Positions 1-10,679 of a stretch of 64,000 nucleotides of DNA are shown one piece after another. Source of the DNA: Toxonevra muliebris. Taxonomy: Eukaryota > Arthropoda > Insecta > Diptera > Pallopteridae. The position numbers and the translations under genes were made by a program. The notes beneath the pieces were generated by a model. That model saw only the letters and a program-made list of their open reading frames with translations. It was not told where the DNA came from and searched no databases. The stretch covers positions 52,817,776-52,881,775 of the forward strand of contig OY829326.1 of NCBI GenBank assembly GCA_963691655.1. The letters are read 5' to 3'. Each line of letters opens with the position of its first letter. Within the stretch, counting starts at the first letter, position 1.

Positions 1-300
1 GAAATTTAGGTTGAAATTTCGACCAAAATTCAAGCAAATCAAAATTAAGACCAGAAATCAGATCAAACGCTGGTCTGCAAACGCTGGAAAGCAAATCAAA
101 ATTTAGACCAAACATGGATTAAAACTCAAACCCAAAATAAAACAAAATTCTGACATACAATCAAACCAGAATTCATATGAAAAACTGGCAAAAACGGAAA
201 AGTTAAACCATTATCTGATTAAAATTCAGTACAAAATTCAATCCACAAACTAAACCATTATCATGCTTTCTAAAAGCAAAACATTTATAAGCTGGCGTTG
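1..300. repeat. Degenerate short-period repeat
   Basis: The stretch is built from loosely repeated blocks around AAAATTTAGACCAAA and AAAATTCAGACC with irregular spacing. The same vocabulary, reverse-complemented (TTTTGGTCTGATTTT), recurs at 30225-30490, so the two probably belong to one degenerate minisatellite family. No coding potential was seen here. Confidence 0.45.
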
Positions 301-486
301 AACTGTAAGTATTTTGATATAGTTATTGTGGTAATATTTTCAAGTAGTTGCACCGTGTGTGCTGTCCTCAGGAAGAGCGCTTTCGTCTCCGCTATATCCG
401 CATTGTCCACGTAGCACTGTGTGCACTTCCGTTCCATCGGCTTTAGTACACCACTACGTGCACATACCCCGACGTCTAGCGCGCCC
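285..486 (-). CDS. Candidate GC-rich coding exon, product unknown
   Basis: On the minus strand a frame stays open from 486 to a TAA at 285-287, about 66 codons. Roughly the first 45 codons are strikingly GC-ending (GCG, GAC, GTC, AAG, TGC, CTC, CTG) in otherwise AT-rich DNA, which is a coding-like signature. Just upstream (minus sense) is a pyrimidine-rich tract ending TCTCTGTACAG at 487, a plausible 3' splice site that would start the exon in the last base of a codon. The peptide begins GALDVGVCARSGVLKP and includes the Cys pair of RKCTQCYVDNADIAETKAL. After about position 345 the codons become AT-rich, so the exon may end near the GTGCAA there or run to the TAA. I do not recognise the family. 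The competing plus-strand frame is also open over part of the segment, so the strand is not certain. Confidence 0.33.
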
Positions 487-3184
487 CTGTACAGAGATAT
501 GAAGATTACTGTTGGCTAGTGGTCATTGGAGTTAAATAAATTTTCTGTAATCGGATCCCGGACATGGCGAGTGATACCCCGGAGTAAGGTTCGTTACGCA
601 TTACAAATGAATTTTATATTTCGGAAAGACTTTTTAGCTTACTATTTTTTACATCTTCACGTTGTGAATTCAGTAGTAGTAGGCAACGATTTTGGAGTTC
701 CTAGATTGCCAGAATATTGTGCAACAAAACTCGTTGAAGAAGAAATCAATGTTGAGAAATTACATTAACTAACCCAAAACTCAGTTCCTCAGATGGCAGC
801 CTTACGCAAATACTAGGAACTAATCATATATTCTATTCACTTCTTAATATCCTTGAAATAAATGATAATAGCAGAACACATTTACAAAACTTCATACTTA
901 ACTTATTGTACCTTTTAACGTTCTATGTTCGAATAAGAACTGACGGAAACCATACACATATATCTAAATTATTCCATATTTTGTATTACCTAATAACAAT
1001 CATGAAAATATTAGTTTATTAAAAGTAAAGCGATTCCCTTTTGTGTGCCTACTTTTATTTACATTCGTTCGTAAACCTTAAATATTACTTTACTTTGTAT
1101 GCATAGGTTCAATAACAAATCTCAATACTCAAATCAATTGTAGTCAAATACACCTAGAGAGTTACAATGTTAGCTAGCAAGAGAGAGTGAGAGGGAGAGT
1201 GAGAGAGGGAGCTGACATGCAAACAATGGGAGAAAAGGAATTGAGGCAACAGCATCCAGTAGGAAAATGTGATGTAAAAATATGTGAGTATTTATGTTAC
1301 ATGAAACGTACTTAATTTGAAAATATAGATACTACATTTTATGCGATACAAAAATAAAATACAAAAAAAAAAAAAAACAAAAAACATTCGATGTTGTACA
1401 TAGATACGAGAACGATTCAATCCAATCGATGGGTTACTGAACTGAGAGTGAATGCAATAATAATAAATACAACAACAACAAGGATAACAGCAATAACAGG
1501 CAAAAACGATAATAACAACAACAACAAAAAACTGAATACTTGGCAACAATAACAATTGAAATAGTTGAACTCGAATACCTTCAGATACAAATACAAAATA
1601 CATAAAGATATAGATACTTTTCTGTATATGACTAGACGAAGTTAAGTGAAAAATTGCGCGCGCGTTTTTCTTCTTCCCTCAGAAAGTGAAAAAAGGCGAA
1701 TTGTTTTGTAATATATTTAATTTTTTCTTTCTTTTTCCTATAATCAATTTTATGTGCAACGAAAAAAACATTTTTTTTTTGTTTATTTTTAGTACCTACA
1801 AAATATAAAAACAATTTGTTGTTTTTGTTTTAGTTTTTATTTTGCATATTAGCTAATTCAAATTAATGCTAAATAAAAGGAAAAAAATAAAAAATAAATC
1901 GAAACTAAATGAAAGTAAACAAAAATAAATTTTTGGCATCAAAATAACGAGAAAGCAAAGTGAGGCGTAAAACTCACGGGAAGGAAGTGAAATTATTTAG
2001 TAAAATTGAAATTTGTATGAGAACTACAAAAACAAAAAAAAAAAAAAAAAACAAAAAATAGGGAAAAAAATAAAAACAAAAATAGTAATAAAAACAAAAA
2101 CAAAATAACAAAAATGCAAAATAAGAAACAAAATAAATAAATGTGACGTTTGACATTTTTATATGTTAGGTTTTTGCAAAAATACAAAACATTAAATATT
2201 TTTTGCTTTTAGTTTTTTATTTTTTTTTTTTGGGTGCGTCTAAAAATAAAAGCAAATAAATCAACGAATTTATAAAAAACAATGCATGCATATATTATAT
2301 ATTTATACAATACATCTGTATATTTAAATTCTTTTAATTGAACTTTCGTTCGTTATCAGAAATGAATAAAGATTGTGTCTGAATGAGCGAGCGAACGGGC
2401 GAACGCGTTTTGTTTGTGCCACAGTCAGATGTTGTTGTTTTTATTATTGAATTTTATTTACTGTTATTGATAACAGTTTTATAATATATACTAGTTAATA
2501 TATGAAGTGCAGATAGCGTGTATCTCTTTAGTTTACTTACAAAATATATTATTATTTTTTTATTTATTAATAAATAGAATTTATTTTGTTTTTGTTTTTT
2601 TTTTTTTGTTTTTGTATTATTATTACATATTTTATTTACTGACACACAATGTAAACGCAATTTGATAAGAGCGTTGACGTACGAATAATAATGCAAGCAT
2701 TTATAACCAGTAATTACTATAGATCTATAGTCAATAGGGATTGGCAGAGACTGTATGTAGCCATAGTCGGTTCTTGCGCTTCTCAGTTCTGAATTAACAT
2801 AGAGCTATACGAAAACTATTTAAAAATATGAAAGAACTATGCAGTGTGGGCTGAGGGGTGAGAAGGGCACTAGGATAATATATACTATATAAGCATTGCC
2901 TCTATAAAGACTGCAGTCAACCAAGAAATTTCCATCCGACTGGCAACCTCAAGAATTTTGAGGTATGACACAAACGCAGAACTCGTTCCATTTTCGAATA
3001 GGGGATTTTAAGTAATTGTAAGTAATTGCACTGAGGTTGAAACATCCGATTTTTCGTTATTTTCACTGGTCTCAATACACTGAAATATAAATGTTTGAGT
3101 TGAGCTGTCGCGAATCAGAGGATAGATTTCCGACAATTCCAAATAAAAATAGTCTTTCTAATTTGCACTGTTCAAAACATACAA
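487..3184. other. AT-rich non-coding DNA
   Basis: No supportable gene was found. The stretch holds a GA-rich patch near 1166-1212, poly-A/T tracts (1360-1375, 2033-2055, 2220-2232) and CAA-rich low complexity near 1455-1540. An 80-codon ORF at 526-768 has no recognisable motif and codon use like the surrounding DNA, so I do not call it. Confidence 0.6.
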
Positions 3185-3435
3185 TGGGTATTCACGGGTT
3201 GATGCAACATGCCCTTGCGACGATGCGAAAGTGCGAATTGCGGAAGTTTGACAACTTTTTACCTTTAAATTCGTAAGAAGAATCCAAAATATTTTCATTA
3301 TTTTTCAATGATTTTGTAATATTTTGACAGTTAAACTATTTCGCATCTCCAATATTTGTATTGAACGCTCACATCTTAGTGCTTTAAGTCGCACTTTTGC
3401 AATTTCGCACTTTTGCATCAACGCGTGAACACCCA
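3185..3435. mobile_element. Small TIR element (MITE-like)
   Basis: The ends are inverted copies. The left end reads TGGGTATTCACGGGTTGATG, and the right end reverse-complemented reads TGGGTGTTCACGCGTTGATG, both followed by CAA: 23 bp with two mismatches. The interior (about 250 bp total) has GTGCGAAATTGC-type motifs repeated near both arms and no coding capacity. A target duplication is not clear (CAA-containing flanks on both sides), so the superfamily is unassigned. Confidence 0.55.
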
Positions 3436-3482
3436 CAATACTTTTTTGTACAATATTTTTTTGTATATTTCTTTGAGTTCAC

Positions 3483-4678
3483 ACCCAATGGGAAAATTTA
3501 TAGCGCTACCCAAAAAAGCTCTTTGAGAGTGCCCTCTTCGTGCTCCCGGGGAAGCAAGTAGCAAGCGCTGACATTGAGCTTCCCGAAAGCGCTTTCAAGT
3601 ATGCAAAAGAGAGCTTCCAAGGAAGGTTAGGAGAAGCACTCAAACGAATATAAAAAAGTATTGAATGTTTTTTGTACTTTTTAATTCTCATATGGTTAAT
3701 ATGAAAGTAAATACATATATGTTAATTTGGTATTGATATATTTTCGTGTTTCACCAAACACCACTGTTTGGTGAGGCATAATTTTGGATTTTATTTTTTT
3801 TATATTTGCACATATGTATGTAAATATTGTAAAAATTGTTCTCCCCAAAAGGCTTCCCAAAAGGTTTTCCAAAAGTGCTCCTTTTGCGTTTCCTAGGACG
3901 CTCTTTTAGCGCTTGCAGGAAGCTTGATCAGGGCTGTCGTTTTCAAATTTTTTTGTAAAGTGAAATTCTTAAAATATCGAAGTGATTTTTAAAAAAGTGA
4001 AGTGTTTTTTGATGCGTAATAAGAAATTGACATATTTTTACAATTTATCTGGTTTTATGTGCTTAGTTTGCGAAAAAAAAAACTTTTGGTGGAGCGCTAC
4101 CGTGTGGCAGACATGAGGGTACATAATTTGTTTTAGGGATTTTTTCAAGCCAAACACAAAATGGCAGAATTCTTCGAAACTGTAGCGTATTTGCATAAAA
4201 TCCAAATGGAAATAAAATCCTCCACTCGCCTTCTAAATCGTCTACCTCTTCATGTTCAACCAAATTCTAATAAATTATATGACAGTGCGTCATCAGTGTT
4301 GCTACATAGGTATTGAAATAAACACAAAAGGTCTCAGAATACACTAAAGGATGTATGCTAAATGGCATCTTTTTACTTTTTATAGGAGATATAAATTCAA
4401 ACACACCGATCTGGCTACAGTCGGAGAATATTACAGAGATGAGCATATTTAGATTTTTTTTATCGATTTTAGTCTTTCATTGAAACTGGGAAACTGAAGT
4501 GTTTTTATGAAAGAGAAAGTGACGAAGTGTCAGGCTTGAAAGTGAAGTGAAAAACTTCAATTGAAGTGACAGCGACAGCACTGAACTTGATGTTAGCGCT
4601 TACTGCTTAGTGCTGGCAGAGGAGCGCTCCATTGTAGGTAAAAAAAACGCTTTTGGAGCGCTTCCTTTCCCGTTGGGT
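3483..4678. mobile_element. TIR element hosting a nested hAT insertion
   Basis: The left end reads ACCCAATGGGAAAATTTATA and the right end reverse-complemented reads ACCCAACGGGAAAGGAAGCG. Both arms continue with AGCGCT, AAAAGC and GGAGCGCTCC-type motifs that also recur inside the left half. Excluding the nested insertion at 3929-4583 the host element is about 540 bp, with no ORF of interest. No convincing target duplication was seen. It could instead be a block of diverged GCGCT-rich repeats that happens to be symmetric. Confidence 0.42.
3929..4583. mobile_element. Non-autonomous hAT-type transposon
   Basis: The termini are CAGGGCTGTCGTTTTCA (left) and CAGTGCTGTCGCTGTCA (right, reverse-complemented), 17 bp with three differences. 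The flanks are AGCTTGAT on the left and AACTTGAT on the right, an 8-bp target duplication with one mismatch, as expected for hAT transposition. Subterminal GAAGTG/CACTTC motifs are repeated near both ends, a usual place for hAT transposase binding. The 655-bp body has no transposase, so it would need a source in trans. It lies inside the older TIR element at 3483-4678. Confidence 0.72.
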
Positions 4679-5111
4679 ATTTTGGAAATTATATGGCAAA
4701 CTTTCTTGTTGTCGTTCTTCTGTAGAAATTTATATTAACCTAAAGATTTTTTGGTTGTGGAAATCTAATTATTATTTTTCCACGAATTTCTAGTCCTAGG
4801 AATGTGTAGACAAAGCTTTAATTAAAAATTCGAAAAATTGCTGAAGTTAAAGTTTATGTAAAAGCTTTTAATTGGAAATTTTAAACGCACTTTTCTTGAA
4901 ATACCTTTTCTGATGGATTCTCATTGAATTGTGATTACAGTCTGATAAAATTTTAGGTGAACCAAAATACGATGCATATAAAGTTTCATTGTACGAAACA
5001 AACATAAACACGGCTGATTTTTGACGTGAAATTGATATTTGAACGGAAGCTTTACGGAATTCTTAAAAGTAAAACCCCTAAATGCAAAATCCTCAGCCTC
5101 AAATTTGACGA

Positions 5112-5618
5112 ATTTGACCCCATAGTGCACTGAACTGAATGATTATAAATATTAAAATCGTAAAATTCACACAACTTCGTCAATTTTCATCCAATTTCAT
5201 TAAAAAAAAGTCATTCGAAACGGCAATAAATTTACTTTGAAAGTATTTTGACGCAAAAAATCTCCCAGATCGGATAATATCGTAAAAGCATCGTCCAAGC
5301 CGAAAAAAATTATTAAGAAATCGAAAAATTGCAAATTCTTTCAACTCGTCAGTTTCGTCAGTTTTCAATTCATGGAAATAAACAATACATGGTCGTAAAG
5401 AACTATTTTTCCCCTTTCAAACTAAGAATAAAAATTGTAAATCGAATTAAAATTAGCAAAATTATGAGCGATTGTTTACATGAAACTACCCAAAAACGGT
5501 TTTTTGACCATAAAACGAGATTTTGGGGGTATATGGGACCTTTCTGCCATACCATTTTTCTTAGCATTACTAGACCTACAATTAGTGCTAGGACTCCATA
5601 AAAATGCCTGCAATTTTT
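5112..5618 (+). repeat. Dispersed repeat, copy A
   Basis: This is one of three copies in the window; the others are 17151-17654 (inverted) and 18251-18428 (same orientation, 3' part only). The shared part runs from ATTTGACCCCATAGTGCAC to CTCCATAAAAATGCCTGCAA. A 90-codon ORF at 5329-5601 is conserved as an ORF in copy B, but copy C breaks it and the peptide has no known motif, so I regard it as repeat sequence rather than a gene. The family is unclassified; I saw no terminal inverted repeats at its ends. Confidence 0.7.
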
Positions 5619-5640
5619 TTTTTGTCACACAGTGTAATAC

Positions 5641-6081
5641 GTGAGAGGAAAATTCAAAGATGTTTCGTATGAGTGCAACAACGACGCGACTTCCGTTGCA
5701 AAATTTTCAAATTACCCTCGCTAAAGAAGTTTCACTTCAAAAATACGATTAAATTAATCGTTTAACAAAAGTTAATGTCGACTTTTGAAATGTCGACGTT
5801 TAAATCTGTCTTAATTAAATTTTTTTTTTTTGTAGTAGAGCAAAACTGAAATATGGCAACACCGCGCTGAAGTATAAAATGACTGAAATTTAAATAAAAT
5901 TAAAAATTAAATTATCGAAAAAAATTGTTAGTATTGGTGATAGTCGGCGGATTAGTTTAAAGTTCTACATCATTGGCATCTGAGACAAAGTTGTTTTGTT
6001 ATGAAAAGTTAAACATTTTTTTTTTTAAAACCAACCCTCCACCTGCTTTCCGTACTGCCGTTTTAAGAGATTTTTGGTGTA
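5641..6081. other. AT-rich DNA, nothing identified
   Basis: No ORF, RNA or repeat boundary could be supported between repeat copy A and the first SINE. Confidence 0.5.
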
Positions 6082-6093
6082 TATGTCTCCATA

Positions 6094-6410
6094 GGTTAGG
6101 TTAGGTTGGAGTGGCTGTCGAGAGACACACTTAGGCCTGAACGGCCCATTGTGATACCACATAGTTGGACCTACAGTTTAACGCCGATTCCGAACGGCGG
6201 TGTGGCAATTTTTTATCGGCTTGGTGGTTTTGCCATTACCAACCAATGTGTGTACTTGTACACTATCTTATAATTCTCATACACTTCATATTGATAGTGA
6301 ATATAAGAAAGTTATGAAAATTAACCACCAGACGAAGACGGGAATCGAACCCGAACCTCCCAGATGAAAGTCTAGTGCACTATCCACTAGACTATCGAGG
6401 TCGTCTATAC
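6094..6410 (-). mobile_element. tRNA-derived SINE, copy 1
   Basis: Read on the minus strand, the element starts with a tRNA-like head (about 6340-6408). It holds an A-box-like TAGTCTAGTGG and a B-box GGTTCGATTCC, with a lysine- or glutamate-like anticodon arm (CTAGA/TCTGG stem). A tRNA-unrelated body of about 230 nt follows, and the 3' end is a short CCTAACCTAACC tail. Flanking copies TATGTCTCCATA (6082-6093) and TATGTCTACATA (6411-6422) form a 12-bp target duplication with one mismatch. It carries its own pol III promoter but no protein, so retroposition would depend on a LINE. Copy 2 is at 15235-15529 and a 5'-truncated copy at 56569-56778. Confidence 0.85.
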
Positions 6411-6422
6411 TATGTCTACATA

Positions 6423-7463
6423 ACTAATTTCGGAAGTCTTTTTTATTTTTTTATGAGGAATATTTTTGTCAAAGGAAGTATGCTATTATTCGGAGTCATT
6501 TACCTTGTATGATCACTTTTAAATAAATTTGTTACGAAAAGTCCCGAAAAGAAGGATTAAGAGAGGGGATGGAGGTTAGTGTGGAAAGAAAAATATATTC
6601 CGATTTCCTGTACAAATGGCTTTTCTTACTACACAACGCCTCTTTGAGGCAATACAGACATTTAGTGCAGCCACATCTGTGAGCAAGACATCACTCTTGC
6701 CACTTTTTCGAATTGCTGCTATACAGCGTTAGCGTTCATCAATGACAGATCAATGTCCATGTGATCTGTAGCTCCTTAGATTGGAAAAAAGGCGAAATCA
6801 CTGAAGACAGATGTTATTTTGGATAAATTTTCTGAAACGAGCCAATCAAACTATTTTGATTCAATATATATTTGACCCTTTGTTTGAAAAGTTAATTTAA
6901 AAAAAAAACTCAGTTATTTACTCAATAAAAGTACTATACTTTCTAGTACCAAAAAAATGTTAATTTCATTGAAAAAAATGTCTGCTCCCCCAAAAATTTA
7001 CTTCAGCTCTGCCAAACATTCGGTGCTGGTCACGGCCGTGGAATGAATAGCTTTGAAATAAACCAACTCTTTCTTCCCTTTGGATCTGCTAGTGGATTTG
7101 GCCTGCCACTTTAGGTTTGAGACCCCAGTTGTAAATACGCTTTCCTAACCCTATCCTAAATATTAAATTCCCTGTTAACGAAGTTTCTTTTTAGAACCAC
7201 TTTAACATTTACTCTGTTCGAGATAGTTAAGAAAACGAATTAATTTTACTAAATTTTTAATGCAACTTAACTTAATCTTTTATGAATTTAAAAAAAATAT
7301 AAAAACATGAAGATACCACATAAATGTTCATAAACAAACAAGTAGTCTAGCTTCAAGAAACCCCATTGAAATCGCAATCCTATCGGGTTCAAACTCCGTG
7401 CTCCACTTTAATTGGTCTCCAAGATGGATTCAAGAAGGCTTACATAAGGTAATCTACCTTATC
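6423..7463. other. AT-rich DNA, nothing identified
   Basis: No gene or repeat boundary could be supported. A short GGATCTGCTAGTGGATTTGG stretch (7081-7100) recalls terminal motifs near 13503 and 33650, but no element could be delimited. Confidence 0.45.
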
Positions 7464-8690
7464 TTAAATATCTTTAAAAATTTTAATTAATTGGTATGTT
7501 TTCCATTTGCTTAGTCTACTTTCACATATGTATCTACTCGTGTGTATGTAAGTATGTCTTAAAGGCTCAAAAAAAAAATAAAAAAATAATAATAATAAAA
7601 CTACTTGAGCAAATGAAAACAAGAAACAAGAGCAAAGATACACACACATACACACGTGCACCATTTCAAAAACAGGATAGTGGAGTAATAATCAAAATGT
7701 AACAAAACAACAACAACAACAACAAAAGCAAAACATGTGTGTGTAGAAAGCAAAATACAAAAAAAAAAGTAGTATATTTTTCGTATGTTTGGAATTTTTG
7801 TTTTCTATTTTGTACTTTTCGGTTGTGTATTTTTTTTCTTTTTGTATTTTTTAGTACTTTAATCCTTTTTGTCTCGACGTTGTCTGTGCCAAAAACTTTG
7901 GCACAAAACTTGTTTTGCATGGCAATGGGAAAAAGGAAACAAACAGAAAAGTAAAGTATACGAGTACGACTACGTCTACTACTAAATAGAGGTACATATA
8001 ACAACAACAACGTTGGCAAACGATGACGGCGTCGTTGACGACGACGATAACGGCGGCAATATGTAGTAGTGGTAAATAGTATATAGTAGTTAGTAGTTTG
8101 TAGATATGTTTGTATGTATGTATGCATGAGTTTTAGTAGTTTTCACTTTCATGCAAAAATTCAAAAATATAACAAACAACACAACACAACAGAAAAAAAA
8201 AAAGAAGAAGAAAACATAACGAAAAACAAAAATTGCACTGTCGACAACGTTTATTAAACAACAAGGAACAAAAGAGGAAGTAAAGTTGGAGGCAGAGAGC
8301 AGCCACGAAATAGGAAATGCCTAGAATACAGTCAACCAGACAGTCAGCCAACTAGTCAGCCAGCAAACAAACAACAAACTTCACTTCACTTTTCATATGC
8401 TGACGCTGGCTGGCGCGTTCGTGATGATGTAAAGCGTAGTAGTTTGCCATGCCGTTATTGTTGTATTTACCACACACACACACATACTCGTTTGTTTCTA
8501 TTTGTTTTTAGTTACGATTTTTGGTTTTCACTACTGCTTTTTTTTTTTTTTGGAACTAGAGAGGAGAGGACTTTTTGTGTAACAATATTTGTTTGGTTTG
8601 TTCTTTGCGTACTTATTATTATTTTCTTCTTTTTTTTTTTGGTAGTACATAAAATTGTAACTAGAAAAAGTTGCCAACTGTAACTAATGC
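7464..8690. other. Low-complexity host-like non-coding DNA
   Basis: CA, CAA, GTA and GACGAC simple repeats alternate with T-tracts (for example CAA repeats near 7706-7725 and GACGGCG/GACGACG near 8021-8060). Open frames exist on both strands (the longest at 7666-8127 minus), but they consist of simple-sequence residues. The texture fits a fly intron, 5' flank or enhancer. I see no splice-bounded exon. Confidence 0.45.
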
Positions 8691-9312
8691 AGTTTTTACT
8701 ATTCGATATGAATTTAATAGATAAGACTAATTTCTCATACTATTTTTGAATAAGCATAAGATGTAAAGCTTTAAAGTATCTTAGCATTATGATACTGATT
8801 CTTCAAAAATCCAAGTACCAGTATTTTAAATTTTATTTATTTCAAAAACGCTGTCGCCTGTATTTAACCAAAGACGGCACTTAGTCGAATTAACGAGTTT
8901 TAGATTAAAGAAATAAAGACTTCCGCTAACATAGGTAAACATTTTCCAGAAAGCACTCATGAACTGTTTATAATCCGTATATGTATAAAAAAGTTTCTGC
9001 GGAACTCCGATCCATTAAATAGTAGTTCCCGTCCAAGGCTTTAGAAAGAAACATTATTTTTTCTAGCGAGACATTAGAGCTACTAATCTCTGAAGTAAAT
9101 TTCTATCCAACATCAGCAGAAGTTTCTGAAGAATTAACCCAAATTTGAGTTAATTGCTTTTGGTTAAATTTTTTTTTATCTAATTTTGAAAACTTGAAAG
9201 TCAAATAAAATTATTAATATAGATTGGAAATTAAAATTGCATATTAAAAAAAGGTTAAAAAAAAGTTATTTATAATTTCTTCTTTTTTTTTGGCTTCATA
9301 TTCACGATCAAA
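8691..9312. other. AT-rich DNA, nothing identified
   Basis: Nothing could be supported. The left end of the Helentron-like element that follows is not visible here, so that element may be 5'-truncated at about 9313. Confidence 0.4.
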
Positions 9313-10679
9313 TGTAAATATAGTGGTGGTTATGTTAAAGTTTTGTACCTCTAGGTGAAGGGTGGTGAACTGCACCTCGAAAGTATGTTGTCTTATTATT
9401 AGAATAAACAGATTAAGAAAGGTGAATTTTTAATATTAAAAATAGGACCCTGAAAGTATATCACACTTTTACTATTTTGTATGTAAATATAGTGGTGGAT
9501 ATGGTAAACTTTCGTACTGTCAGATGGTGAATTGCATCCCGTAAGTGTGCTATCTTGTTACTAGAACAAAGTGATTAAAATAGGTAAATTTTTAATATTA
9601 AAAATTTATTAGTTTGTCCGTAAATATAGTGCCGATTATGTTAAGCTCTCGTACCGTTAGGAGGAGGATGGTGAATCATACCCCGAAAGTATGCTGCTTT
9701 ATTATTAGTACAAACAGATTAAGAAAGGTAAGTTTTTAATATTAAAAATAGGACCCTGAAAATATACCCCACTTTTATTATTTTGTTTGTAAATATAGTG
9801 GTGGTTATGGTAAACTTTCGTACCGCCAGGTTAAGGGTGCTGAAGTGTAACCCGGAAGTATGTTGTCTTATTATTAGTATAAATAGATTAAGAAAGGTGG
9901 ATTTTTAATATTAAAAATAGGACCCTGAAAGTATACCACACTTTTATTTTTTTTTTTTATGCAAATATTGTGGTGGAAGGGTGGTGAATTGCACCTTGAA
10001 AGCATGCTGTCTTGTTATTAAAATAAATTGATTAAGATAGGTGAATTTTTAATATTAAAATTAGGACTCTGAAAATACACCGCACTTTTATTATTTTGTA
10101 TGTAAATATAGCGATGGTTATAGTAAACTTTCGTACCGCCAGGTGAAGGGTGGTTAAGTGCACCCCGTACGTAAGCTGTCTTATTATTAATATAAACAGA
10201 TTCAGGTGAACTTTTTTTTATAGAAAAATATAACCCTAAAAGTATACCACACTTTTATTATTTAGTATGTAAATATTGTGGTTGCCAAGTTAAACTTTAG
10301 TACCGCCTAGTGAAGAAGGGTGAATTGCCCCCGAAAGTATGCTGTCTTATTATTAGTATAAACAAATTGAGAAAGGCGAGTTTTTAATATAAAAAATAAT
10401 TTATATAACAAAAATGGAATATACATATTTATCAATGGAATTAGTGGAATGTATCATAAATTGTTTTTATTTATTATATTGTTATGGTATACTTTATTTT
10501 AGTTTATAGTTTATTCTTTCTTAATTAGAATTGTAAAAAAAATATGAAAAATTAAAAAAAAAAACATGGACTTTGACGTTTTTGGAATATAAGAAAGAAA
10601 ACTTACACAATGAAGTAAGGAGCAATACGTAAAGCATGTTATCACATCATGTGACTAGTGCAAAAGGGATTCATTTTAG
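9313..10679 (+). mobile_element. Helentron/DINE-1-like element with 7-unit array
   Basis: From 9313 to about 10395 there are seven direct tandem units starting with GTAAATATAGTGGTGG or close variants at about 9314, 9483, 9620, 9789, 9961, 10102 and 10269. Most spacings are about 169 bp; two units are shortened to about 137-141 bp. After the array comes a unique 3' region and a terminus with ATGTTATCACATC, a short imperfect hairpin region and ATTTTAG (10679). The same 3' region is at 14025-14322 and 59743-60020 (inverted). Central tandem repeats, a 5' inverted repeat reappearing subterminally at the 3' end, and a 3' hairpin describe HINE/DINE-1 elements. The 5' terminus is not recognisable here. 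No Rep/helicase is encoded. Confidence 0.68.

Noticed and set aside
6340..6410. Functional tRNA gene at the SINE heads (6340-6410, 15478-15529, 56781-56852)
   Set aside because: The tRNA-like heads have imperfect anticodon arms (6- or 8-nt loops) or deletions and are continuous with SINE bodies; only 37136-37207 folds as a proper tRNA.
7666..8127. 153-codon minus-strand ORF
   Set aside because: Arg/Leu/Phe simple-sequence peptide arising from GTT/GTC and A-tract repeats; no motif or start context.
9313..10395. CRISPR-like array
   Set aside because: The about 169-bp units are contiguous tandem repeats without unique spacers and belong to a transposon family with other copies in the window; the genome is eukaryotic.
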